Assembly: GCF_047948215.1 (NCBI RefSeq)
Contig: NC_134456.1
Coordinates: 12,487,730 to 12,551,729 of the forward strand
DNA length: 64,000 bases
Direction of reading: 5' to 3'
From: Lycorma delicatula
Taxonomy: Eukaryota > Arthropoda > Insecta > Hemiptera > Fulgoridae
A program made the translations under genes and the position numbers. The notes under the pieces are model-generated. The model had not been told where the DNA came from and did no database searches. It saw only the letters and a program-made list of their open reading frames with translations. Below, piece by piece: positions 47,625 through 59,206 of the stretch. How positions within the stretch are numbered: the first letter of the stretch is position 1; every line of letters begins with the position of its first letter.

Positions 47625-48179
47625 GTAAGTAATTTCTGTTTTACATCTAACAATATACTCGCATTAGTACAGTAACATGTATGATTTAGTAACATGTAAT
47701 AGAGTTTTTTTTAATAGTTTTTTTTGTTTTTTAATTTTTTTTTAATATAATTCCAGTACAATGTATTTTTTATTTTTATTTTTTGTATAATCCCTCACAG
47801 CTACGACATTTTATGTATTTATAAGATATCACTAAAACATTAGTATGTACACAAATAAATAAAAGTATAAGTTTATTAAACATGTTGTCCATTGTGTTGT
47901 AATCAATAACTAACAACAAAAACTAACCATAAATACATCAAAATAAAAGCAAACTCAGTGTTTGACCAATGCTCTAACCAATTTATGCATATATTTTTCA
48001 AATCCATTAATCATCTAAAATTATTATTTAAAAATTACCTCAGGCAGTCATTTATCTTCATTATATGTTAAATCATATATTGCCATAATCAACTGAATTA
48101 AAAGTAGTTACAACTAAGCTACCTAGCTAAATGAAAATTTAGATCAAGATTCAATTTATTATGAAATTTATTTTTTACT
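47625..48179. other. start of intron 3, nothing recognised
   Basis: T-rich after the exon 3 donor. No gene or repeat seen. Confidence 0.4.
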
Positions 48180-48775
48180 GTTATCATAGCAAAAAACCCG
48201 GTTTCACAGAAATATGAGGTAGAAAATGGGATTAAAATTAACAGTTCTTTCTTAGACAGGGGTGGATATTCATTTTTAACCTTCAGCTAAATCATCACTC
48301 TAATTTAGCAATTTCCAGTTTCAAACCTCCAACGCCAGGTAATTCTACTATATATTCTGTTTTATTGTTAGATTTCGAATAATGGTATCCAGTATGAAAG
48401 GTATTATTTTTTTCTGTATGTATAGGAATTCAGAATAGGCTTCTTTAAAATAGTCTTCAAAAGTGTCAGCAAGCATTAGGCAATGGCGTTTCATATAATT
48501 GATAAGATCATCTTTCATTTCAATTTTTTGTACTGTCACAAAATTCTTCAAATTTAGAAAGACTGCAGGTTTTTATTTGAAACACTATTGCTCATCTTTT
48601 GACAATTTTTTAATAACTGCCTTTATTTTGTTGTCTATTGTAAATTGATTTGTTGTTTTACTTTGCAAACTTACATTTAAGTCATTCTGGCGGTTGAGAA
48701 TATTTGATTAATGGGCTAATATTGTGAACCACAGCTCGTCTATCAATTGACAAAGCAGTTCAAAATTAGCATCTA
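48180..48775 (-). pseudogene. hAT/ZBED-type transposase remnant
   Basis: On the minus strand: a Asn-Asp-Leu-Asn-Val-Ser-Leu-Gln-Ser block near 48690, a Lys-rich stretch, then frame 48348-48551 with FVTVQKIEMKDDLINYMKRH and FEDYFKEAYSEF. Further down come LEIAKLESDDLAEG and a Ser-Val-Lys-Pro-Gly-Phe segment near 48200. This order matches the middle-to-C-terminal part of ZBED5/FAM200-like hAT proteins. Two or more frameshifts. Confidence 0.65.
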
Positions 48776-49059
48776 CTAGTAGTTGGGGAAAATAGATAAA
48801 ATCCTCAAAATAGATAATCATAATTATACTAATATAATTAAACTAATAATTACATAATTATTATTATAATTAGACAAAATAGATAATCCTCTTTAACTTT
48901 GAAATATATACCTCTCTTAAGCATAAGATGAGCATAGTTTCTTACATGTGCTCTCATATAGTTGTATGTCAAAAAATATCACAATTCTAAGAGCATGTAA
49001 TCTGATTTAAAGGTAGCTGCAGGAGTGGCCACAACTTGTGCATATGATGCAATTTTTGG

Positions 49060-49939
49060 CATTCTGCCAAGCACAATTATTCGTTAACGTTAAGACAATG
49101 CTTTCTGCATTGTCTTGATCTCTTATACAAGAGATCCTAAATCTTGCAGAATGGTGCCTATGACAATTGACACAAATAGGAGAATCCCTGCATGGGTCAT
49201 CAGGATGTAATGGTTCACTACATACACAGATTTGCTTCCTCTTAGAACGTGCTTCTGTGTATCTGAATCACTGAAAGCAATGCAAATCACTCAGGATAAT
49301 TGGGCATACATCCAACCTGTGAATTTTAGCTTTTATCTTCTCTGGACAATTCAGATTACTGAAAGTTAACATGAGCAATACAGAGGGTAGAACTGCTTCA
49401 CTGTGTCTTGTTTTTAGGCGACAATACGCAACAACTCTTTGTTCCTAAAGTTCCTCTACGATTTCCTCTTTTCTGCAGTTTAACAAATCCCTGCACATGA
49501 CTATACACTTTGTGGTGTTCAGGGTGATATGGGGAGCAACCTTAACATCCAAGATTCCGATCTTATTGGTACTGAGTAGCCATAATGATTAAATGTTGTT
49601 GACAGTTTCTACATACAGTCCAACAGCAGTTTTTCTTATCTCTTTAACTAGTCTTCCACCAACTTCCATGCTGCCACAACCTATCATAAAAGGACTAATC
49701 TTCAAGAAATCACCATCTTTCTTCTTGATTATTAAATATTTTGGTATAGATTCTCTATCCTTCAGGCAAGATTTAGTCATTTTCTTCTTCTTTTCCAGAT
49801 ATCTGGACTCTTCCTTATCGCTGAACTCTACACTCTTCTTCCTCTTCGCTTGTAGAGCCTCTGGAGGGAGAGGTTCTCTAAGACAAGAGTTTTTACGTGG
49901 ATCCTCTCCCACAGAAATTGTGGAAGTAGAAAATCCCAT
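49060..49939 (-). pseudogene. LINE ORF1 (gag-like) with zinc knuckles
   Basis: Minus strand. The frame 49589-49939 is basic and Lys/Glu-rich with a following RRM-like region (VGGRLVKEIRKTAVGLYVET). After a stop and a frame change come LNCPEKIKAKIHRLDVCP and then the knuckle region: C-x-C-x4-His-x4-Cys, then CVNCHRHHSAR with a final Cys. This is the layout of gag-like ORF1 proteins of I/Jockey/LOA LINEs. No RT follows on this strand, so only ORF1 and the 5' region survive. Confidence 0.7.
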
Positions 49940-51170
49940 AAACCTATGTTTTGTCAGTCAATATGTTGTAAGGTGTGAGGTTGGGCGAGCCCCAGATCAT
50001 TGATCCTGCCTGGGTTCTCCCAGTCAGCTGTTAAAGGCCAAAGTGACTGACTCATACTGGGTGGCGCAAGACTTTGGCAGAGAAAGCTCACAGCAGCCCA
50101 CCCTCAACTCAGCTCCACAACTGGAAAGGGGAATGAGTACTCCCCAACTGAGTCCGCCAAGCAGCGGCAAAACAGATCACAGTCATATGACTTCTACTTC
50201 TGCTGCAAGTAGTGAAACTGAGAAGCCAGCCAACCGCAATCAGTTTGGAGAGCTCAGTTTTGGTAATTCGTATTCTACAGGTGAGCTCCTGAGCAAAACC
50301 ATTGCCCTGTTGGCGGACATATGAGAAAGTATTAAAATATCGTGTTGTTGCCCACCCTGGACTGTGCGTAGATGTTATTGCACGGATGTGGGGTTGCCCT
50401 TGCCACCTAAAAATGCTTAAAATTAACACATAAAAACACTTCAATCTAATAAAAAACACTAAAAAACATATAAACCATTTCTATCAAAATATTGCAAAAA
50501 AAATAAATAAATAAAAATAAGTTAAAACACTTAGTTATCAAAAATACATTACTAACCATCTAAACATCTAAGAACTAAACATCTTAAGTTCTATCACCTA
50601 TGTTTACCATTACACCATCCTTTCTTGTTTCTTTTTTCTATCTTCCTGAAGGCCTCAATGTTGAATTCGAAAGATTCTGATGCCTTGGAGTTGGATCCTT
50701 CTGATCCTCGATAGTAAATCATGGAGGATCTCCTGCTGCCAGAGTCAGCAGAAGCACCTAACCTAACCTAACCTAATACCAATTCAGATATAGAGTCAGC
50801 AGTGTATCAGAGTTGAGATTTGATATGCACTTCCCGCTAAGGCTTTTGGGCAGCCGAAGGGTCCACCTTCTCATTTAGAGGGCTCTGTGCCTTCAGACGA
50901 TCCATTTTTCTTTATTCTCTTTATCTAACAGTTTTATATCTGGTTTTGCAGTTTCCTGAAAAGGTTTTTTTTTCTGAACTGCACTTTTACTTTAAAAGTA
51001 GTTGCCTCAGGCATTTTTTCAGTTGGCTTAACTTGAGTACTAGTCATAGGCTCATTTTTGGGCTTTATGGAGTTCTTTTCTTGGGAAACATCTGCTTTCT
51101 ACTGAGTATCCTGTAAAGCAATTATGCTATATGCAGCACCAGTCTGGACAGATAGGCTAAAATTCAAAAG
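49940..51170 (-). mobile_element. 5' region of the LINE with ORF1 at 49060-49939
   Basis: GC-richer than its surroundings and contiguous with ORF1, with weak coding character in parts (frames 50109-50459 and 50043-50324 are probably chance). It holds a short CCTAA-repeat run at about 50757-50780. Taken as 5' UTR or start of ORF1 by position. Confidence 0.45.
50757..50780. repeat. short (CCTAA)n run
   Basis: About four CCTAA units, the complement of the insect telomere repeat TTAGG. Too short to be a telomere remnant with confidence. Confidence 0.5.
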
Positions 51171-51184
51171 CTATCAGGGCATAT

Positions 51185-51605
51185 TGTTAAACAGAATTTT
51201 TTTAAATTTATTTAATATTATTTTATTTACATAAATTTAATTGTATTATTTATGTAATATTATTCATTCGATTGATTGGAATCATTCAGTTCAAACCGAG
51301 TATACGCAGTTTCTTTTAACAGGTTTAAATACTATATGGTGGATACCGGTGTTCTTTGATGGTTGGGTTTCAATTAACCAAACATCTCAGGATTGGACGA
51401 CCTGAGTCTGAAAAGGGCTATACTTCATTTACATTCTTATATAACATCCTCATTCATCCTCTAAATTAATACCTTAAGGTGGTTCCAGAGCTAAAAAGAA
51501 AAAGAGAGAGCTCACACAGTGACAGTGACTCACAGTTCAGAGATCATTAATTCAATTCACTAATGTTTGTGTTTCAACCAGCAAATCTCCACTACTACAT
51601 ATATA
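51185..51605 (+). repeat. duplicated block, copy broken by a SINE
   Basis: AACAGAATTTTTTTAAATTT, a CATTCGATTGATT segment and CAGCAAATCTCC recur in the same order at 52200-52395. A 5'-truncated SINE-A (51325-51505) interrupts this copy. Confidence 0.65.
51325..51505 (+). mobile_element. SINE-A, 5'-truncated
   Basis: Begins in the body (GGTTTAAATACTATATGGTG), has GATACCGGTGTTCTTTGATG, and ends at the GAGCTAAAAAGAAAAAG purine tail. Confidence 0.75.
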
Positions 51606-52199
51606 TATGTTTTTTTTTTTGAGATTTTTTGATATTAAATGTATCTAAGAACCTTCTTAGTTATGCCAAGAAACATGGTTAAAAATTTATTTGTGGTTGA
51701 TCAAGTAGTTTTTTTTTTATCCCAAACAAACAGAAACCCTCTCCCTTTTAATAATAGAGATATGTAAATTATAATATCAAGACAAGAGATATGTCAATAC
51801 AAGACAATATGTGTTGTTTTTTGTATGTGTGTTTAAAATATTTCTTATATATTAAAAAGATATAATTAATCTTCCAACAATTATAAGAAACTGATTATTA
51901 TTAAGAACAAGTGAATATTAAAAATTAAAAATCACGACTGCCAAAAAAAAAATTACTGACAAACATTGCTCTTTTGTTCTGTTTTGGTTCTACCATGATT
52001 TTGTGTTAACTAACAAATAGCCCATTTGAATTTTGAAAATCAGATGATTGTCTGCAGAGATATAATAAAGCACCATATTGCACCACCCAAAATAGTTTTG
52101 TTTTGTTTCTGGTTGATGGTGATTATTATTACCTTGCACAAGCTGCTTGCAAAACCTCACCACTCTAGCCTCACATGCAGTCCCCATGGGAAGCCAACT

Positions 52200-52395
52200 A
52201 TTATTAAACAGAATTTTTTTAAATTTATTTAATGTAAATTTAATTCTATTTCTTTTGAAATTTGATTCATTCGATTGATTTGAATCAATCAATTCAAACC
52301 CAACTATCACAGTAATAGAGGCTCACATTTTATTAGTTCAATTCATTCAAGTTTGTGCTTCAACCGGCAAATCTCCATTACTACATATATTTTTA
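52200..52395 (+). repeat. duplicated block, uninterrupted copy
   Basis: Counterpart of 51185-51605. The 600 bp between the copies hold no gene. The minus frame at 51990-52310 covers this block and is not supported as a gene. Confidence 0.65.
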
Positions 52396-52439
52396 TAAAT
52401 ATATAATATTTATATATGTATATGTATATGTATATATGT

Positions 52440-53478
52440 AGACTTTAAAAGGGCCTATTAAACCATCCATGCTGAATATTCTGAGAAACCTGGGCCTTCA
52501 CCCTAAACTCATAAACATGATAAAATTAACTTTAACCAATACCCAGTCCAGAGTGAAATTCAGAGGTGAACTCTCTCGACCCTTCTCCATAAAAACTGGA
52601 TTGAGGCAAGCAGACGGCCTCTCACCACTCCTTTTTAACTGCCCCCTCGAATGTGTCATGAGAAAATGGTACGAAATAAATCCCAAAAATATAAAAATGG
52701 GTACTAAGAAAAACTCCATCACATTAAATTGCCTGGGATTTGCAGATGACCTCGCTCTTTTAGCAAATAATATTCAAGAAGCCAAAACACAAATCATGAG
52801 CCTTCAAAACCTAGCACAAAAGATAGAGCTTCATATCTCTTTCGAAAAACTGAATAAAACAAAACTTAAACATTATAAAACTGTAGTTCAGCCAGAAGTC
52901 ACCTACAGAACCAAGACCCTTTTCAAAATCACTCAGAAAAACCGAATTGATAAAATTCTGAAAATAGAGAGAAGAATTGCCAGAACGTGTATCAATAAAA
53001 ACACCGAAAACAAGGCCAATGGTGGATTGTGCCAAATGAGGTGTTATATCGAGAAATAGAGCCTGTTACTGATACTATGCGGAAAAAAAGAATCTCTTTC
53101 TTTGGTCATCTCATAAGGACACCGGAAACAAGACTGTCAAGAAATATCATTGAAAAGCTCTGGTTCCAAAATCTAGAAGTAGGATGGATCAAAGAAATTA
53201 GAGAAGATATGAAAGAATTGGGAATTTCCCTGACTGAACTACAGAATAAAACTGGAAAAATTACAAAGCTAAAAGACAAAAACATTAGATTTAAACAAAA
53301 TACAGACAAACGACAAAATACAACGAAGAGGGTGTTTACAGATGAAGAAAAGAAAGAACGGATGAATAAATACTGGGCAGCTCAGAAGGGTAAAATAACA
53401 CGCTTTTCTCAGAAAAGATCTAACTAAAATTGACTTAAGTGGTCCCATGTTGGCCATAAATGCATAATAATAATAATA
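52440..53478 (+). pseudogene. LINE reverse transcriptase remnant with (AAT)n tail
   Basis: Plus-strand frame 52469-53059 with a Leu-Arg-Gln-Ala-Asp-Gly-Leu-Ser-Pro-Leu-Leu-Phe-Asn block, then LGFADDLALLANN (the catalytic FADD box intact), then a jump from the palm to KHYKTVVQPEVTYRTKTLFK that suggests an in-frame deletion. After a frameshift near 53030 the frame 53029-53427 gives RISFFGHLIRTPETRLSRNI and a basic C-terminus. The element ends in ATAATAATAAT at about 53462-53478, a 3' tail typical of some RTE-type LINEs. The clade is not certain. Confidence 0.8.
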
Positions 53479-53845
53479 TTTATATAGTCTATGACACTCC
53501 CGGAAACATAAGGATTCAAATGCGGGGTCATTCATCTAAATCAGTTCAATCATTGAGCTGCTATAGTGGAACAAACAAACATACATATATACAACCTAAA
53601 AATGTTACACTCCTTTTTGGGTAGTCATATAAAAAAGTAGTTAAATAAGAAATATTTCTATGCAAATATTTCCAAAAACTATCAGTAGAATGAACAGGCA
53701 AAAAATATGAAGAAATGGAAACTCAAATGCACAAAAATCATACTGAGATATTTAGGAATTAAATAGTTTAATTAAATTTATCAGCATAAATAAAAAGGTA
53801 TGGCTTTGAAGAAGGTTTTACTTGCCTACAAGCAATCAGATTTAA
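53479..53845. other. spacer without gene
   Basis: Includes a short stretch near 53520-53580 (CATTGAGCTGCTATAGTGGA) that looks repeat-derived. Nothing coding. Confidence 0.35.
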
Positions 53846-55538
53846 AAAATCTGATGTGGACACTACATGACTTCCTTGTATGCCTATTATATTACAAATA
53901 TACATTTTTTGCTGCAGTTCATTTTAACTTATTTCATTTGAACATGAGAGATATGACTCTCCAATTCTTTAATAAAGTGAACAGTTATACAATTGCTGAA
54001 ATATTAGTTTTTATTAACATCAAATATTTATACAATTAATAATCCAACAATCTTACATGAACTATTACGACAGAGTAAAAGTCACTTTATTACTCATATT
54101 ACTAGATCAGTATTATTTGTATCTTCATGAGTAGCTGATTAAAAAAGTTTCAGATTTGTGGTGTGTCATATAAATAAAAGTTAATAATAATTAAACTATT
54201 TCGTTTAGTAAACTCCTGTATACTGGATACAAATGTTAATCTCGACCTTATGGTGTAAAATATTCAGTTTTATTAATGGATTAATTGGTGAATAATCAAA
54301 AATGAAACAGAAACAATCATACAGCAAAAGAAAGAAAACATGAAGAAATATATCTCAAAAAAATGACAAGAAGATGAATATGAAAAGGAAGAAAATGTTA
54401 AGAACAAGGGAAGAATAAAAAAATTAAGAGATGATAAATATAAAGAGGAAGAAAATTTTAAAACCAAAGAGAATAAAATGATTAAGAGAAGATGATAAAT
54501 ATAAAGGGGAAGAAAACATTAAAACCAAGAAAAGAATAAAAAGATTAAGAGAGGATGATGAATATATAGAGAGAGAAATTTTGAAAACTAGAGAACGTGT
54601 ATACAGATTAAGATCTGAAGAATTGTATCAAACCAAAGAGTGATTAAGTGATTGGCAACAAAAAACAAATAAATGAAATGATCAACTCAGACTAGGAAGA
54701 ATATTGTCCAACAATATCAAAAGAGTAATGAACAAAAAAAAAGAATTTTTCTGCAATTTTTAAAGATCCATCATGTATGCCTCAGTGTATATGTTGTTCT
54801 AGTGAGGGTCTATTTTTCAGTCACGTTGTAGTTAACTTCAATTACTAATAAATAATCAGATGTTTCACCAAATTCATTATATATACACATATGTATATGT
54901 ATATTAAACTACATACACACACTTTTAAAAGTGTGTGTGTGAAAATTTTATTTCACTAACTTCTGATGTCTTTTTTGTATTCTTTTTTTATTATTGAATA
55001 ATTATTATTTATTGAAAAAAAGTTTTACAATCATGGGTTAATAATTATTAATAAATCAATATATTTAAATTAAAAAAAGTTAAAAGAAAAAAAGTTGATG
55101 AAGTCTGATTTGAACAGATGTTCATTCCCTTGTAAGACCTAAATATTTCATTAATTTAAATTTATTTGGCTATAACTCTGGAACCAATGAAAATAAGTAC
55201 ACTTACGATATATTGTTGAAAAGCTCTCAATCAGGGCTTATTACTGCATTTAAGAAAATGTCCAAAATCAAAATTTTTGGGCTTTTTTGGACACTTTTAG
55301 TTGTCAGTTGCAATCAAAAGGGGAGGTGCACAAATAGATGTTACAACAGTCATAAATCCAAAATTTCAACATCCTATGGCTAATCGTTTTTGAGTTATGC
55401 GAGATTTGTATGTACAGATGTCACGCCGAAACTAATCAAAATGGATTCAAGGATGATCAAAATGGATACTTCCATTGAAATCTGAAAACCAAAATTTTTC
55501 ACAATCCCAATACTTCCTTTACTTCATACAAGGAAGTA
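53846..55538 (+). repeat. Repeat C, copy 5, split by ~1 kb
   Basis: The left part is 53846-53912 and the right part about 54935-55538. The terminal segments ACTTCCTTGTATG and CATACAAGGAAGT still match perfectly although both differ from other copies at the CG. About 1 kb of unrelated DNA separates the halves. Confidence 0.7.
54360..54840 (+). pseudogene. fragment with 63-bp (21-codon) tandem repeats and a Cys-rich end
   Basis: About four units of 63 bp (one of 58 bp) at 54360-54610. In frame each unit reads like Arg/Lys-Ile-x-Arg-Leu-Arg-Glu-Asp-Asp-x-Tyr followed by Glu- and Lys-rich residues, a charged coiled-coil-like repeat. At 54770-54835 a Cys cluster follows (CMPQCICCSSEGLFFSHVV). Charged repeats followed by a Cys cluster occur in the N-terminal part of Helitron-type proteins, so this may be a Helitron ORF piece. 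Stops present; weak family call. Confidence 0.4.
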
Positions 55539-55679
55539 CAAATACAAAACATTTTTGTATTACGTGAAAACAGTGTGCAAATGTAAATGTGTTGTTACAT
55601 TTTGAATGTAATTTAACTGTTTTTTTTTGGGATTAATTAATATAATAGAGCAATAATGATGTCTTATTTTTGATTTTAG

Positions 55680-55804
55680 GTGAAATGTGCTCAAGATCTC
55701 TGCTACATGCTCAAGAAACCTTCTCTCTGTTATGCAGAAGCATTTGAAGCAACATTCTACCATGGAGCTGGTGGAAAACTTCGAAAATACTCAAAACTAG
55801 CAAG
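55680..55804 (+). CDS. SLC36-type amino acid transporter, exon 4
   Basis: A 125-bp exon with acceptor TTTTAG and donor GTATTT. It starts in phase 0, matching the end of exon 3, and leaves in phase 2. It encodes the loop after helix 2: Val-Lys-Cys-Ala, then LCYMLKKPSLCYAEAFEAT, then a Gly-rich, basic segment. SLC36 proteins have the same layout here (Leu-Cys, basic residues, P-x-L-x-Y-A-E followed by an Ala/Glu helix). The four exons give about 150 residues, roughly a third of a 450-480 residue family member. The next exon, which should encode helix 3, was not found before 64000. Confidence 0.88.
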
Positions 55805-56813
55805 GTATTTTACAATATGAAATGAAGTATGTATTTATATGTAGTATTCTTTCATTTATTAACGTCAGTTACCTACCATAGGAACTTTATATTCAGTCTT
55901 ACTGAATAAGTACATTTTATGGAGGTAATTAATAAACATTCTCCCAACTCCCAACATTTTTTCTAAATTTTATTTCCAAATAGTGGTTGCTCACTTTACA
56001 GTATACCATGTGCGATAGTTGCATATTGCATTTTTTGTGATACTGTTTTGAGATTGTTTTTTCTCTTCCTAAGTTAGATGATTCTATAACAAGTTACTTT
56101 TTCAAGTCTGTCATTATACTGAGAATTTAAAAATTCATGTATAGTGGTCATTACTTTGAGACTTTATATTGTATAAGTACCGTATAATGTGACTTCCAGT
56201 TTAAAATATGTTACAATAAAAAGCAGACACAGTGTTGCAGCTCTTAATAAATGCTAAAATAATAGTTATGCTTGGTCAAATGTAACTGTAATTTTAATTT
56301 TTAACAAATAGTTCTATACAGTTTATAATTTAGCTATTAAACAATCAGTTTTTAATTAAGGAAGCATCTGCTGAACACTTTTAGTGAGATGATATTAAAA
56401 AATTGTAAAGTTTTAAAAAAAGTAATTTTTTTAAGTTTCTCCCCTTCAGTTAGAAAAATTAATCATTTATGCAATAGAGGAATTATATAAAATAATTCAA
56501 TATGTATGAATAATAATCACATTCTAAAATGTATTTTTTTATATTTTTAATAATAAAAAATGTGTGATTTAATACAAATATTATTTTGTCCTTTCTATTT
56601 TGTTTGGTATTGTGTGGTATGTACAGTAAAGAAAATAAATAGATATAGTAACAGTTCAAAACTAAATATTGTACTATAATAATTAAACTTCATATTATAA
56701 TAATTAAAATTATGAAATAATTTATATAATTTACAAATATAAGATGATGAACAGTATTATTAATAAATAAAAATTAAAAAAAAATAGTCAACTACAATAT
56801 GTAACTTAAAAGT
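55805..56813. other. AT-rich intronic DNA after exon 4
   Basis: Begins with the exon 4 donor. No further transporter exon, gene or repeat family recognised. Confidence 0.4.
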
Positions 56814-56935
56814 TTACATGCATTCATTATAATCTTCTTTATGGTAATACCAATTATAATTGGAGGATTTGGAAACTGACTAGTACCTATAATAATTGGT
56901 GCACCAGATATGGCATTCCCTCGAATAAATAACAC
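56814..56935 (+). pseudogene. nuclear copy of mitochondrial COX1 (numt)
   Basis: In one frame, with the invertebrate mitochondrial code (TGA as Trp), about 40 codons read as cytochrome c oxidase subunit I: an Ala-Phe-Ile stretch, then VMPIIIGGFGNWLVP-like residues (ATA read as Met or Ile), then IGAPDMAFPRINN. The homology stops abruptly at both ends within AT-rich nuclear DNA. Confidence 0.9.
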
Positions 56936-57379
56936 TTAATAATAAATACAGTGAAGGAAAAGTCTAATTATAGGATTAGAAAAAAATAAATAAACTGAAC
57001 ATGTCTGCATGAACTTGACAACAGAACTTTGTATAGTTTTAAGTCAAATAATAATCTACTGAGGTCAAAAAAATAAATACAATATAAAAAAATGGTTAAG
57101 AGTTAACAGAGTAAATAAAAATCTTATAAGCCATTAATATAGTCGGTTAAAAAGAACTGATAAATTTTTTTCTAGTGTAATTTCAGTAAGATTGCTGAGA
57201 TTGATTTATAAAGAAGTAGAGACAAAAGCACTGATATGGGCATTAATTATTAATAGTCTCATTCAACAATCATCAGGATGGATTGATGGAATACGAATCA
57301 TCATGTCCTTGTGTTGAGTTTTTCATAACTGCAGTACATCTAGTTGTAACTCAATTATTTTATGGGTAAAAAATGTTAT

Positions 57380-58150
57380 TCTTCTAACTCATTTTTAGAT
57401 GTTAAAGACCACAATGTATTAGAACACCTCAAAACACTGTTTGTATAAAGGAATCAGTCGATTTGAATGTTAGACATTCAGTTAAAAACAAGCTAGGTCC
57501 TTACATTATCAGATCCTAGTGTTCAGTGTATGTTATAACTGCACTACATTGAAACTGCACCTACACAAAATAGCAATCATGAAAGAATTAAGAGACTATG
57601 GATAAAAATAACCCACTAGAGTTTTGGAAAATGTTTTTTGGATTGAAAAATGTGATTTCATGTGTTTCTAAAAAAAAAAATGTTATGAGTAATAATGCTA
57701 ATTTTTATCTTAACAGGGACATGAATAAACAAATCACCAATACTGGGCTACAAACAATCCACAGCTATCCATAAAAAGTTGCTCAACTCACCCAAGGGTC
57801 TGTTGCATAATTTCAGTGTTTAAAATCATAGGTCCTCATTTCTTTGAAGTTTTGATTGACTAGCAGCAATTGTTGTAGATGATTATTACTTTGAGATGTG
57901 GAGTTTACACCTATCAATTTGAAGAAATAGAGAATCACCAAAAGCTATGGTTCCAACAAGATGGTGCTAGACCCACAATGCTCAACAGAGTTTATTTACT
58001 TTATGTAACCTGTTTCTAGGTCATCTTATCCCCTGTTTCAATGATATTTGGTGACCAGCTTGCTCCCCTAGATTTCTGTCAATAACGTTATTCTATGGGG
58101 ATATTTCAAAAGTCAATTTTTTTAAGACCAGACTTCATACTAAATAAACA
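57380..58150 (+). pseudogene. Tc1/mariner-superfamily (DUF4817-like) transposase remnant
   Basis: Strongly decayed plus-strand relic. The clearest blocks are FKIIGPHFFE near 57820, KLWFQQDGARPT (second catalytic Asp) near 57945, and LAPLDF (third Asp) near 58060, followed by a damaged Trp-Gly-Tyr-Phe-Lys segment. It is the same superfamily as 42230-43240 but a separate, older copy. Many stops and frameshifts. Confidence 0.7.
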
Positions 58151-59206
58151 AACTAAATGAATAACTAAAAAAGAATATCCGCCACAAAAGTAATAATCTG
58201 ATATTCTTCATAAATGAAAGTAATTTGATATTCTTGATGTAATATACTCTTCAACGTATGGACAATTTTAAGCATAATCTGCAAGAATGCATTAATATAG
58301 GATATACACATTTGTAGCACACAAATTTTAAATCAGAGGTTACAGAATCTTTCAAATTTTCTCTTTCAAATCATGCATATATAATGTAAATACCATAGTA
58401 AAATAAAAAAAAAACATTGCATTTTGAATCCTTTCTGAATGAAAATTACAATGGCTCGTTATAATACAGGAATCATGCATGCCAACATTTCAATCTGTGA
58501 AATCAAATTTTTTGAATTATTAAAAACAGAAAATTAAATAATAATCATAGAAATATTTTTGATAACACAATTGCAATAATTAAAACAAGTGTAATCAAAA
58601 TTACTTCATGTAATGGCAAATATTAAACACAACCTGTCAGTTTATCTGACCTCAGGTATTTCTATCATGTCTGTAATACATATTAATGCAAAATTTTGAA
58701 AAACAATAGTAAATGAAATGAAAAACATGTGAAATAATGTAATACAATTAAGATCTATAGATAACATTTTGATATTTTATAATCCTTAACCAAAAATAAT
58801 TCATGTTATAAATTAAATATTTTTGATGAAAAACAAAAATTTTACTTATGAACTGCAAAGTAATAATAAACCTTCTACATACAAAAATATAGAAAATAAA
58901 TTAAAAAGTAACAACTAGTTAAAATAGCAAGCAAATAAATGCTTAAAGACTATTAAATACATACTGTTTAAAAAAACTACTGGTAGTTCAATTTAGTTAC
59001 ATACAAGTATAAATTTTTTGTAAAATAACACAGATGTTTTAAAACTTACATTTTTTTGTATTAAGTCATGTTATTCTTAAATATGAAATATTTTTTATGA
59101 AAGAAATGATAATGGATGTACCCTTCAAAAAATATTCTTCCATATAAAAAAATATGAATATACCACTAAGGAATATGTACTTCAATACTTTGTATGTTAT
59201 ATCAAG
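58151..59206. other. AT-rich non-coding DNA
   Basis: Nothing recognised on either strand. Confidence 0.4.

Noticed and set aside
50757..50780. Interstitial telomere repeat
   Set aside because: Only about four CCTAA units, which occur often by chance and within LINE leaders.
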